A stretch of DNA of 47,043 bases from Clostridiales bacterium UBA1770 (GTDB lineage: Bacteria > Bacillota > Clostridia > Oscillospirales > CAG-272), in assembly GCA_002315325.1 (NCBI GenBank), contig DCGU01000041.1, positions 2,580-49,622 of the forward strand, in the 5' to 3' direction. A program made the translations under genes and the position numbers. Shown piece by piece: positions 36,512 through 45,182 of the stretch. How positions within the stretch are numbered: the first letter of the stretch is position 1; the number at the start of each line of letters is the position of its first letter. The notes beneath the pieces were generated by a model. The model was given only the letters and a program-made list of their open reading frames with translations, did not search any database and was not told where the DNA came from.

Positions 36512-36550
36512 AAAAAACCGACCATATACAGGAACGTATAGGGTCGGTTT
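36512..36550 (-). terminator. Rho-independent terminator, minus strand
   Basis: AAACCGACC (36515-36523) pairs with GGTCGGTTT (36542-36550), with an inner TATAC/GTATA stem. On the minus strand it ends in TTTTTT. Confidence 0.75.
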
Positions 36551-36859
36551 AGAATATTTAATAAATAAGGGGAACTCCTTCAGTCTTTGCTGACGCAAAT
36601 CCAGCTCCCTCCCCGAGGGAGCCTTGGAGACGGGAGACGACCACGTAGAGAGCGGAGCGAACACGTGCCTGCTTGCAGGCTAAATCCATTCCACCGCTGA
36701 AGCGGTCCCCCACGTAGAGAGCGCAGCGAACACGTGTCCGCTTGCGGACTACTTCCATTTACACAAGGCAGGCTACGGGGGAACTCCTTCCGTCTGCCTA
36801 CGGCAGCCACCTCCCTCCCCGATGGAGGCTTGGAGAACGGGAAAAATACCCCTACATAG

Positions 36860-36898
36860 TGAAATGTGCTATGCATATGAAATGTTTTCTGCGAAAAC
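36860..36898. repeat. Short degenerate mini-palindrome array
   Basis: Two units with an (A)TGAAAT-type spacer. The second palindrome is GTTTTC-TGC-GAAAAC; the first is weak. As at 36418-36504, it runs straight into a terminator through a GTTAAGG or GTTGAGG joint. Confidence 0.65.
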
Positions 36899-36905
36899 GT
36901 TAAGG

Positions 36906-36945
36906 AAAAAACCTGCCGCGTTCGAATAACGAATGCAGCAGGTTT
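36906..36945 (-). terminator. Rho-independent terminator, minus strand
   Basis: AAACCTGC (36909-36916) pairs with GCAGGTTT (36938-36945); on the minus strand it is followed by six T. It is downstream of the truncated HATPase gene, with repeats in between. Confidence 0.75.
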
Positions 36946-37616
36946 TGAATTGTTTAAAACGATTGGCGTGTGTGAATGTATGATGGTTGAAATGAGATTT
37001 AATATAAGAATGGACTCCTTCCACCGCTAAAGCGGTCCCCCTTCCCCAAGGAGACGGCTTTGAAGGTTCAGAGCTACGGATACAATCCCTCAGTCAGCCG
37101 AATTCGGCTGACAGCTCGCATAGAGAGCGCAGCGAACATACGTCTGCTTGCAGACTACCCTCGTAAAGAGCGGCGGCGAAGCCGTGACGGTGTTTAGCCG
37201 TCAAGCGAATACGTGCCTGCTTGCAGGCTCGAACCGTATACACTTCTACACAAGGGAGCCTACGAGGAGAACTCCTTCCACCGGCGGGCGACAAGCAACC
37301 CGCCCTACGGTTAGCACATGTGATTATGCGGTGGTTGAAATGAGATTTACAAAAAGCAATCGGGGGTACAATCCCTCAGTCACGCTTCGCGTGCCAGCCC
37401 CCTTTACACAAGGCGGCCTACGAGGAGAACTCCTTCAGTCTTTGCTGACGCAAATCCAGCTCCCTCCCCGAGGGAGGCTAGGAGAGACGTACAATCCTTC
37501 AGTCTTCAGCTCCCAGCGCACAAGTGCGCACGTGTTCGCTACGCTCTCTACGAGGCAATCCCCATACTCCACCTATGGTGGACCACATAGATGCTTTTAT
37601 TATAAACGTGTGAAGA

Positions 37617-38339
37617 TTAGGATTTAATATATCTCTGTTTTGAGCTCTTTGGCTTATCCGGAAATGTTAATCTTAACTTACCTGCATTCACAAGTGGTGC
37701 AATTATTTTTATCATCGTGTATGTTCTTGATTTCCCGGTAAAAGCAATCAATTCGGCTCGCGATCTCGGTGTGGAACAAAACGAAATAATATCCGTATCC
37801 GATTTTGATGCTGCAGAGTAGTACCCGTTCCTTAATACCACCTTGAACTCTCCGTGAATAACGGAAAATTCCGGGGAAGGAATGCCGGAATCGGCACACT
37901 CTTTTCTCATTGTCGGGATGCCGGAATATCGGTTTTCTGTGATTTTCATTAACTCCAAAATATTGGCAAGAACGGCATTTCTTGTTTCGGGATGCGTCTT
38001 TCCCAACGAATCAACGTTAATTCTTCCATATAGGCCACCGCTGTTCGTTACTTCCATACGATCACGATACATTTCAATACGGATAGGAGTATTTTCGGTA
38101 TGGATACTGTAATCACGGTGAACAAGGGCGTTTAAAATCGCTTCCCGTACCGCCTTCATGGGATATTCCGGCTTATCTATTCTTTTTCCGCTATCGTCAA
38201 TGATTGTTTTAGTTCGGCTGTTTTTTCGAACAAACTCAACGGCGTCATCAAGCATATCCGAAATAGATCCAGTTACGCGTTTGTTATCTATAAACCGCTC
38301 TCCGTCGTTACCGGTTTCGCCCATTTCTTTATATCGCAA
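37617..38339 (-). pseudogene. Truncated RecG-like / AlbA_2 family ATP-binding protein
   Basis: 240 residues matching the C-terminal two thirds of proteins annotated as putative RecG-like transcriptional regulators. It has FIDNKRVTGSISDMLDDAVEFVRKN, then a HATPase_c_4-type domain with MKAVREAILNALVHRDYS and GGLYGRIN, then a winged-helix-like end. Full-length relatives are about 400-500 residues and begin with an AlbA_2 (Schlafen-like) domain, which is missing here. The only start is a TTG within the domain boundary with no clear ribosome site. I read it as a 5'-truncated remnant among repeats; a short functional form is less likely. Confidence 0.72.
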
Positions 38340-38578
38340 AAACTTTCTATTTTCAACAGTTTGATAACTATAATCAGAGTTTGATAACTGAATACGTTAT
38401 TTTGACAACACGTTATCAAATCAGAGAAAAGATCTATCCGTTTTTTTGATTATTTCTCCCCCGGGTTTTGCCCCCTCTTACGGTCTTTTTTCAAACGCAG
38501 GTGCAGGTGAATCGCAAATCATTTTTCTCCGTTTGATTTATACCGACGTTTATACCGACAAATAAACCGACATAATCA

Positions 38579-38611
38579 GTAAAAAAACTATCGCACAGTT
38601 TATGCCGATAG
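38579..38611 (-). terminator. Weak hairpin plus T run, minus strand
   Basis: CTATCG (38588-38593) pairs with CGATAG (38606-38611); on the minus strand it is followed by seven T. Next to it, at about 38535-38575, are three minus-strand copies of GTCGGTWTA-like sequence (W = A or T). No intact gene is served by it. Confidence 0.5.
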
Positions 38612-38687
38612 ATTCATAATATGTGCAAACGCTACCATATTTGCTACGTTCATTACGTACCCCTTTTCCAGAAGAGCACGGTGTGTC

Positions 38688-38900
38688 AAATGAAGCGTGC
38701 TGCGGCACACGGAGGAGAAAACGACAACGTAGAGAGCGTAGCGAACACGTGTCCGCTTGCGGACTACTTCCATTTACACAAGGCAGGCGTGGTTGGAGCG
38801 TTCTCTCGCGGGTTGAAATAATGCGTATTTGTTTGATGAACTCCTTCCACCAACTTCGTTGGTCCCCCTCCCCCACACGGAGGAGGCTTTGAAAATTCAG
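38688..38900. repeat. Dispersed hairpin repeats, second cluster
   Basis: A GTGC-TGCG-GCAC palindrome after AATGAAGC (near 38690), a CGTAGAGAGCG unit with GTCCGC-TT-GCGGAC (near 38729-38765), and a CTCCTTC unit with CCAAC-TTC-GTTGG (near 38851-38872) followed by a CCTCC/GGAGG stem. The rest of 38340-39072 shows no gene. Confidence 0.8.
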
Positions 38901-39004
38901 GGCCACGGATAGAGAACGTACCTCCCGGGTTTGCTGGCGCAATCCCGCGGCTGCTTGCTTTGCAAGCATCCCGCCTGTTATTTTCTGCGTTCTGACGCAG
39001 GAAA

Positions 39005-39037
39005 TAACAAAATGCCCCCGGGCCGAAGCCCGGGGGC
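39005..39037 (-). terminator. Very stable terminator of the lipoprotein gene
   Basis: GCCCCCGGGC-TTCG-GCCCGGGGGC on the minus strand: a 10 bp GC-rich stem closed by a TTCG tetraloop, then ATTTTGTT. It lies 36 bp past the stop of the 1274-residue lipoprotein gene, as suits a strongly expressed transcript. Confidence 0.9.
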
Positions 39038-39072
39038 AAGTTGTTAATTTAGTTTAATTAATATAAGCTAAA

Positions 39073-42000
39073 TCAAACCTTACCGGTCATTTTGAGATAT
39101 TTAATCAGATTCTTATATGCAGGATCTGTATCCTTGATACCAAGTTCGCCAAGAACAGCATCAACAATATCCACATACTTTTCTTCGGCAAGCTTAGCTT
39201 CATCAGGATCAAGTTCTTCGCTCAGCAGCGGGTTAGCGGACTTCCAAAGCTTAGCCATTTCGATTTCAGCGTTTGCAATGCAGTACTTAGCGTACAGGGT
39301 TGCATCGTAGTAATCGGCAGCAGTGTACTTGCCATCCTTATAACCGGCTGTCATATCGAAGGTGAAGCCAATAGCAACGTTCAGAGCAGCTTTATCCGTC
39401 GGGCTGACGAATGCAATGTAGCCGGCGGTGGTGGTTGCATCAACGGCGTAAGAACCGAGAGCATACTGAGCGTTAGCAACAACGTTCTTCAGAACGGTCA
39501 GAGCATTGTCGAACTTAGAGCCGGCAACGTAGAAGCCCTTCAGATCTTCGTCCTTGGTGTTGATCGTCTCGATAGCGTTGATCAGCTTCTTAGCATCCAG
39601 AATGGTCTGGTCGTAATCAGCGCGGTTCTGTGCATAGGACATCATGAGGTAGTTGGTGTTGGAAACCAGCGTCCACATTTCAGCCTTAACAGCGGCCTGC
39701 AAATCAGACAGAGATGCGATATTGGTCATCGTTACAGGAATAATGAATTCCATAGCGGACAGCGTCTTGTAGTTCGTGTTGAACAGAACGTACAGGTCAT
39801 TCAGGCAAACGATGTTGTTCGTGGAAGCCTTAATTGCGGGATACAGAACAACTTTGTCGCCTCTGTAGCAAGCGGACATATTCTCAGCAGCAACGTCCTT
39901 TTCGTTGGTGAACCAAGCCTGGTACAGCATGCTGATCAGACTAGCCTTCAGTTCAACGAGTTTAGCTTCGTAACGGTTGGGATATACAGCCAGGTTAGCG
40001 TTGGTCACAACGGCGAATTCACCGTAGGTGGAACCAATCAGACCCATAACCTTCAGGTCAGCGGGCGTAGCCTTAACAGCTTCCAAAGTAGCCTTCAGAG
40101 CGTCAATGGAGGTCTGCAGACCCTTAGCATCAACGGTGGTGCCGATGGTCTTGGCAATGAGTTCAGTCGTAGAAGCAACGAATTCATCTACAACAGCCAT
40201 CTTAGCAGCGTCAACAATCTTGAACTTAGCGTCGCAAACTTCCAGGTAGGTTTCAGCAACCTTGGTAATAGCAGCGGCAGCCTTAGCCTTGATAGCGTCG
40301 CAAGCCTTCTTGTAAGTGCCAACAGCGGGCTCAGTCTTCTGAGCTTCGATGATTTCAGCCTTCAGAGCGGCATAAATTTTAGCAAACAAACCGATATCGT
40401 CAACGTTTGCATAATCCTTACCGTTGATCTTACCGTCAGTATCCGTGCCGAACAGAACTGCGCCAATGGAGTAGTACAGAACGTCGGTACCGGAGGAGTA
40501 AGACTTAACGTTGGAATCGGTTGCGGTTGCATCCTTTGCCATGTATGCTTCATAGTAAGCTTTTACAATAGCCAGGGTATCTTCCTGGATGTACAGCCAT
40601 TCGGAGTACTGAGCGTAAGCTTCGTCAATGTCAGCCTTCAAAGGCGTGTAGTACTTATCGGTCATGTACTTCTTCAGCTGATCTTCGAAGGAAGGATCGG
40701 AATTGCCTTCAATCTTAACAGCCTTAATCAGAGCGCCGGCAACAGAGTAAGGAACGATAGCAACCTTGTTCAGATAGTAATCGTAAACAATGTCAAATGC
40801 AGCGTTCTTGAATTCCTGCGTCTGTCTCTTATAAACGCTGGTGTTGGAAACGTACAGGTTCAAACCTTCGTTAACGAATTCAGCAACAGCTTCGCGGTAC
40901 AGTCTTTCGTACTTAGCTTCTCTTTCGTTAGCAGCAGCGGTCAGGTCATAAGCCTTCAGGTAAGCCTGAGCCTGGATCAGAACGGTCTTTTCAGCAACGA
41001 TGTTCTTGTTTGCACCGAGGTTGAACAGTTCGTACGTCTTAATAGCAGCATCGAGAGCATCAACGAGATCCTCGTAAGCTTCCTTTGCGTCGGAAGGCGT
41101 CATTTTGCCGAACAGAGCGTCGACAGAGTACGTCTTGTAAGCATCGGTGTAGGTTGCCAGAGCCAGAGCAGCAGCTTCAACAGCTTCATCCAGCTTGTGA
41201 GCAGCGAAGTCATATGCCTTAGAAGCGGTCTTGAAATAATCGTTAACGTATGCACCGAACTTGTCGTCGGTCTCTTTATCAAGATAGTAGAAACCGAGTT
41301 CAGCGGTGATACCGATGTTAGCCATCAGTCTGTTCAGGTAGCCAAGACGAACTGTCTTATTGTAGTAAGAAACCGTTTCATCCTCATCATCATTGGGGAT
41401 GTAATTGGTCAGTTTCTTAATCAGGGTATAGATACCGGATTCGCTGTTTGCGGTAGGAGCAACATAATCGAAACCGAATACAGGGAAATCAGCGGTAACG
41501 TTGGTGGAGTCAGTACCGGAAACAACGGTGAATGCGTTCTCGGTAAAGTGAGCAACGATAACGGTTTCAACGGTATCAGCCTTTGCACCCTTAATATCAA
41601 CGGCAACGTTCGTGCCGGTTACGTAACCGAATTTAGCAACGAATGCGTCAACCAGTTTCAGAACAGTTTCGTACTTAGCGTAATCGTTAACGGTTACAAC
41701 GTAAGCAGTAGCCGGAACGGTATAGTCGGTGTACGTAGCGCCCTTAGAGTCATCAGCAGTTACGGTCAGAATGGAGTAACCATCCGTGCAGGTAACGTAG
41801 ATCAGGTCGCCCTTGTTGTAGGTAGCAGTTGCATCAAAGAACTTACCCTGCAGCTGAGCCTTTTCGTTATTAAACTGATCCAGCGTGCGAATAACAGGAT
41901 ATGCATCAGCAATCTTGTAGTCGGAACCCGTTACAACGAGGGCAGCGGGGATACCGGTCATTTCCTTCTCGGTACCGATAGCCAGGATAGCCTCAGCGAT

Positions 42001-42897
42001 TTCCAAAACCTTTTCGTCGATGGAAACAACGGAAGCAGCAGCGTCGAAGGCAGCTACAACCTTAGCCAGCTTTTCGGAGCTGGACATACGCAGCAGAGAC
42101 AAAACCGTAGGAATAGCGGAATAAAGGTCGAACTTCAACTGCTGCTGGATAGCACCGGTGAATTCCTCGTCCTTGTCAAGAGCCAAGCCGATGTATTCAT
42201 CGATGTAAGCGTACAGAGTCTTGAAGTCTTCAGCGGTGTAAGACAGGGCGTAAATCTTGTATACGTCCATATAAATCTTACCGGAAGCCAAAACCAGGTC
42301 AGCGGTTACTTTGTCGTAATCTTCGAAAGCAGCCTTGATGATTTCAGCGATAGCAGCTTCGGACAGTTCGCCGGTAGCAGCAGCGGTGCCGGCCTTTGCG
42401 ATAGCGGCATCGGTGTAAGCCTTTGCATCAGCCAGAGCCTTTGCAATAGCTTCGGAAGCGTCACCGGTAGCGGTGGTGCCGCCGAGAGCAGCCAGCTTAG
42501 AGTCGATTTCAGCCTTGGTGTAAACGTCGCCGGCATTAACCTTCTTTGCCAGTTCGGCAGAGAGAGCGTTGATAGCGGTAGCGGACAGAGCGTCCAGGTC
42601 AGCCTTCTTCGCATAGTCAGCAAGTGCATTTGCGATGTCAGCGGTAGCCTGAGCCTTTGCCTGGTCAACAGCCTTGGCCAGTTCGTCGTTCAGGGTCTTT
42701 TCGGAAACGGCGGACGTAGCAGCGTCCTTAGCTTCCTGTGCAAGAGCCTTCGCAGCGTCTGCAGCAGCCTTAGCTTCGTCTGCAGCGGTCTGCGCGTTCT
42801 TGTCAGTGCATCCTACCAGGCACACGGAAGCCGTCATGAGGACAGCCAGGATCAGTGCCAGTGCGCGGAGAATGCTCTTCGTAGATTTAGTAAGCAT
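39073..42897 (-). CDS. Large alanine-rich surface lipoprotein
   Basis: 1274 residues, family not recognised. It has a signal peptide with a basic start, a hydrophobic stretch at about 10-24 and lipobox LVGC with Cys at 30, so it should be lipid-anchored. Residues 31-150 are Ala/Lys/Glu/Asp-rich and likely coiled coil (AADEAKAAADAAKALAQ). The rest looks mostly helical, rich in Ala, Lys and Tyr, with no sortase motif or enzyme domain I can name. Codon use is narrow and GC-balanced, unlike the neighbours, which suggests high expression. GGAGG 6 nt before ATG at 42897 fixes the start. It has its own promoter, a ~670 nt leader and a strong terminator. A structural or binding role on the cell surface is the best guess. 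Confidence 0.88.
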   Translation of the reverse strand: MLTKSTKSILRALALILAVLMTASVCLVGCTDKNAQTAADEAKAAADAAKALAQEAKDAATSAVSEKTLNDELAKAVDQAKAQATADIANALADYAKKADLDALSATAINALSAELAKKVNAGDVYTKAEIDSKLAALGGTTATGDASEAIAKALADAKAYTDAAIAKAGTAAATGELSEAAIAEIIKAAFEDYDKVTADLVLASGKIYMDVYKIYALSYTAEDFKTLYAYIDEYIGLALDKDEEFTGAIQQQLKFDLYSAIPTVLSLLRMSSSEKLAKVVAAFDAAASVVSIDEKVLEIAEAILAIGTEKEMTGIPAALVVTGSDYKIADAYPVIRTLDQFNNEKAQLQGKFFDATATYNKGDLIYVTCTDGYSILTVTADDSKGATYTDYTVPATAYVVTVNDYAKYETVLKLVDAFVAKFGYVTGTNVAVDIKGAKADTVETVIVAHFTENAFTVVSGTDSTNVTADFPVFGFDYVAPTANSESGIYTLIKKLTNYIPNDDEDETVSYYNKTVRLGYLNRLMANIGITAELGFYYLDKETDDKFGAYVNDYFKTASKAYDFAAHKLDEAVEAAALALATYTDAYKTYSVDALFGKMTPSDAKEAYEDLVDALDAAIKTYELFNLGANKNIVAEKTVLIQAQAYLKAYDLTAAANEREAKYERLYREAVAEFVNEGLNLYVSNTSVYKRQTQEFKNAAFDIVYDYYLNKVAIVPYSVAGALIKAVKIEGNSDPSFEDQLKKYMTDKYYTPLKADIDEAYAQYSEWLYIQEDTLAIVKAYYEAYMAKDATATDSNVKSYSSGTDVLYYSIGAVLFGTDTDGKINGKDYANVDDIGLFAKIYAALKAEIIEAQKTEPAVGTYKKACDAIKAKAAAAITKVAETYLEVCDAKFKIVDAAKMAVVDEFVASTTELIAKTIGTTVDAKGLQTSIDALKATLEAVKATPADLKVMGLIGSTYGEFAVVTNANLAVYPNRYEAKLVELKASLISMLYQAWFTNEKDVAAENMSACYRGDKVVLYPAIKASTNNIVCLNDLYVLFNTNYKTLSAMEFIIPVTMTNIASLSDLQAAVKAEMWTLVSNTNYLMMSYAQNRADYDQTILDAKKLINAIETINTKDEDLKGFYVAGSKFDNALTVLKNVVANAQYALGSYAVDATTTAGYIAFVSPTDKAALNVAIGFTFDMTAGYKDGKYTAADYYDATLYAKYCIANAEIEMAKLWKSANPLLSEELDPDEAKLAEEKYVDIVDAVLGELGIKDTDPAYKNLIKYLKMTGKV

Positions 42898-43566
42898 TTT
42901 TTGCCTCCAAATTAAAATTTTTTGCGTGCTTTGTGGTTTTGACACCTTCGCTTCGGGCCGGTATCGGTTGTACCTTGCGGTACAGCGGATGGTTCGGCGC
43001 TTTTGGGGGCATTTTTTGGACCCATATGTCGCCCAAAACGAGCCGGAAGCCGCATCCCCGAAAGTTTGTCGACTTCGTTGCCGTTGACCTGCACTGCGGA
43101 GACCGTTTGTTTTTCCTCCTGAAGAAAGACAGCGGGCCGTATTTCAGGCGATACGCACCTTGAGGGAGGTACGCACCGGCGTCGGTTGTCGGCACAACTC
43201 ACCGTGTTTTGAAGAGACGGGCGGATTGTCGATGCGCTTCGCAATCCGTAATCTTCAGCAAACCCCGGTGGGAACTTTTTACGCGGCACGATTTTCTTTC
43301 CTTTCCCCGCCCGTTCAAAAGCACGTAAGAACGTTTGGAGTCCGTGCGGATTACCGTAAAACGGAAACGAACCGAAACGAATCATTTCGTTGCAATAACG
43401 GCTGCATCGGCGCACGCTGTGTGCTTTATGAAAAGCAAACGGCGTTTGTCAACGCATACGGTACGGCAGCGGAATCACCCGATCCCGAACGTTTCGACGA
43501 AATAATGATAAAAATCATCATTTTCGCCCGAATTCTCTGTCCGACATTGACCCTATTTTCAGTGTT
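42898..43566 (-). other. Long structured 5' leader of the lipoprotein gene
   Basis: About 670 nt lie between the promoter at 43573-43601 and the start codon. No convincing ORF is visible: minus-frame 42912-43415 is open but Arg/Pro/Cys-rich with no recognisable domain. The leader has local hairpins, for example TGTACC-GCAA-GGTACA near 42969-42984 with a GNRA loop. No riboswitch class was recognised. Confidence 0.5.
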
Positions 43567-43572
43567 GGGACA

Positions 43573-43601
43573 ATTATACCATAGGTAGGGGCAAATTGCA
43601 A
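43573..43601 (-). promoter_or_regulatory. Promoter upstream of the lipoprotein gene
   Basis: On the minus strand, TTGCAA (43601-43596) and TATAAT (43578-43573) are 17 bp apart. It is the best promoter match in the 1.4 kb gap before the lipoprotein. Confidence 0.6.
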
Positions 43602-43739
43602 TTGCCCAAATGTAAAGAAATTGTAAGTTAAATGTTGCGGAATTGTGAACAAGGGGCGTTTTTATATGAATATAGAAGGAAAATGGGCAGCGAGGAGGAG
43701 GCGGTGGTGGGAGGGGATGAGAGAGCGACGTGTGAACAC

Positions 43740-44166
43740 GTAGGGCGGGGGTTTAGCTCCCGCCGGAATCTCGGCGGTTGAAGTTACGTTTATCCAAGGA
43801 TGGACTCCTTCCACCACCTGCGGTGGTCCCCCCCAGTGGTGCACGATGTGCGCCAAATGAAGCGCACTACGTGCATGAAGGAATGAAGCGAACTTCGTTC
43901 ATGAAGCGTGCTGCGGCACACGGAGGAGAACAATCCTTCCACCGCTAAAGCGGTCCCCCTTCCTCTACACGAGGCAGGCTTTTTAAGTTCAGATTACCAG
44001 CGCAGGCTCCTCCAGTCTGCCGAACTCGGCAGACAGCCCCCTCCCGGATGGGGCCTACGGTGGGTGCGTGCCACGTCTCGCAGGTCTAAATGAGGCGTGT
44101 TTGTATGATGGACTCCTTCCACCAACTTCGTTGGTCCCCCTCCCTCAAGAGGGCGGCTTTTTATGT
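43740..44166. repeat. Dispersed hairpin repeats, third cluster
   Basis: CTCCTTC or CTCCTCC units with different stems: CCACC-TGC-GGTGG (near 43812), CCGCT-AA-AGCGG (near 43943), GTCTGCCGA-ACT-TCGGCAGAC (near 44014) and CCAAC-TTC-GTTGG (near 44120), each with a second GC-rich stem. An ATGAAGC array lies at 43857-43920. No gene is evident between 43602 and 44220. Confidence 0.85.
43857..43920. repeat. Tandem mini-palindrome array (ATGAAGC spacer)
   Basis: Three ATGAAGC-headed palindromes: GCAC-TAC-GTGC (43864-43874), GAAC-TTC-GTTC (43890-43900) and GTGC-TGCG-GCAC (43908-43919). Same design as the TGATGT array, with a different spacer. Confidence 0.82.
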
Positions 44167-44223
44167 TCATTGCTGCAAAAATGGATCTTCGCCCCATTTT
44201 TTGTGCTTGCAAACAAGCGCAAA

Positions 44224-44261
44224 AAATATGCGACATCGGCTTTTCATAAGTCGATGTCGCA
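44224..44261 (-). terminator. Rho-independent terminator after the NIF3-like gene
   Basis: TGCGACATCG (44229-44238) pairs with CGATGTCGCA (44252-44261). On the minus strand the stem is followed by TATTTTTT. It lies about 20 bp past the NIF3-like stop. Confidence 0.88.
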
Positions 44262-44279
44262 CGTTTTTCCTTCTATAAA

Positions 44280-45089
44280 TTATATATGTCGTATGTCGTT
44301 GGGGTCGTAGAGGTAAACCTCGTCGCATTCGAAGTATTTGGTAATCACTTCGGGGAACATGACGGAAAGGCGTTCCTGCAGCAGGACCATACCGCCGCGT
44401 TCGGAGCCGACGTGCGTCATGACGAGCAGGCTCTTATTTTTGCCGAAATACGCGGCATCGCGAACGTACTCTGCCAGCGCCCATTCGCATATTTCACCGG
44501 TCATCATCAGTTCAACGTCCTCGCGTGCCAACAGTTCACGCAATCCGCCCGGCGTACCGAAGCAGGCGGCAATACGCGTCACGGGTTTATCAATGCTGCC
44601 GACGGCACGAACGTGATGCAGCCAAGTCCAGTCGCGGGTGCGTTCCCAAATCTTTCGGGGCGTCATGGGTTTATCCAGCGTCAAAATATACGAAGCGCCG
44701 AATTGCGTTTTTTCAATTTTACCCTTCAGGCCCAATGCGGTGCATTCACCCTGGGTAATCAGGTCGAGTTCACGGCAGCCGGCATGCGCATGATCGTGGT
44801 AGCGGTAAATGACCATACCGGAGTCTTCCATGAGTTTCCGTTTGAGTGAAATGACGGGATCGTCGTCGTGCTCATGGCCGTCCATGTGGTCATAGGTAAC
44901 GGGCTCGTGCACGATGAGCAAATCTGCGCCCCATTCCCGTGCCTTGGTAATCGTTTCGGCCGTGCCCATCATGGTTACGGCAACCTTATTGCATTCACGG
45001 GTGACGTCGCCGCATTTTACTGTGTCGCAGGTTCTTTCGCCGACGTCGATATCACCGTTCATTTGTTTGATATACTCTTCGACAGTCAT
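44280..45089 (-). CDS. NIF3/DUF34-family dinuclear metal protein, divergent
   Basis: 269 residues. The pattern AREWGADLLIVHEP near 55-70 and THVGSERGGMVLLQERLSVMFPEV near the C-terminus is that of the NIF3 (YbgI/YqfO) family, proteins with a two-metal site and a debated biochemical role. The usual HH pair in the first motif is HE here, and the second metal motif reads YHDHAH, so this is a divergent branch. It has normal length for the short form. It lies 93 bp downstream of rodA/ftsW and ends in a clear terminator, so the two may be co-transcribed. Confidence 0.82.
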   Translation of the reverse strand: MTVEEYIKQMNGDIDVGERTCDTVKCGDVTRECNKVAVTMMGTAETITKAREWGADLLIVHEPVTYDHMDGHEHDDDPVISLKRKLMEDSGMVIYRYHDHAHAGCRELDLITQGECTALGLKGKIEKTQFGASYILTLDKPMTPRKIWERTRDWTWLHHVRAVGSIDKPVTRIAACFGTPGGLRELLAREDVELMMTGEICEWALAEYVRDAAYFGKNKSLLVMTHVGSERGGMVLLQERLSVMFPEVITKYFECDEVYLYDPNDIRHI

Positions 45090-45182
45090 TTCAATGTTCC
45101 TTTCATACGTTTAACAGTTTTAATATATGAAATCAATTTGCATTCAAAGGAAAAGATTAAAGGCAGTACGTGCGCGGTTGAT

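Larger units (their letters stand above)
36574..37600. repeat. Cluster of dispersed hairpin repeats
   Basis: About ten copies of CTCCTTC-type units, all read in the plus orientation, near 36574, 36695, 36793, 37017, 37087, 37272, 37369, 37432 and 37496. Each holds a short palindrome with a different stem, such as TTTGC/GCAAA, CTGCC/GGCAG, CCGCT/AGCGG and CACGC/GCGTG, usually followed by a second CCCTC/GAGGG stem. Between them are copies of a unit with CGTAGAGAGCG then CGAACACGTG and a 6 bp stem (near 36643, 36713, 37119, and reversed near 37525). I see no gene in this stretch. Confidence 0.85.

Noticed and set aside
37148..37627. 159-codon plus-strand ORF
   Set aside because: Composed wholly of hairpin repeats; its Pro/Ser/Thr/Arg-rich translation reflects repeat composition.
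36419..39000. Insertion sequence or transposon
   Set aside because: No transposase ORF or matching terminal repeats found; only small hairpin repeats and a truncated ATP-binding gene.
41197..42915. 572-codon open frame on the plus strand opposite the lipoprotein gene
   Set aside because: It is a mirror of the narrow codon use of the minus-strand gene, is Ser/Val/Gly-rich with no domain, and has no ribosome site.
42912..43415. 167-codon minus-strand ORF in the leader
   Set aside because: Arg/Pro/Cys-rich, no domain, no clear ribosome site; kept only as leader sequence.
43160..43588. 142-codon plus-strand ORF in the lipoprotein leader region
   Set aside because: No family likeness or ribosome site, and it overlaps the minus-strand promoter.
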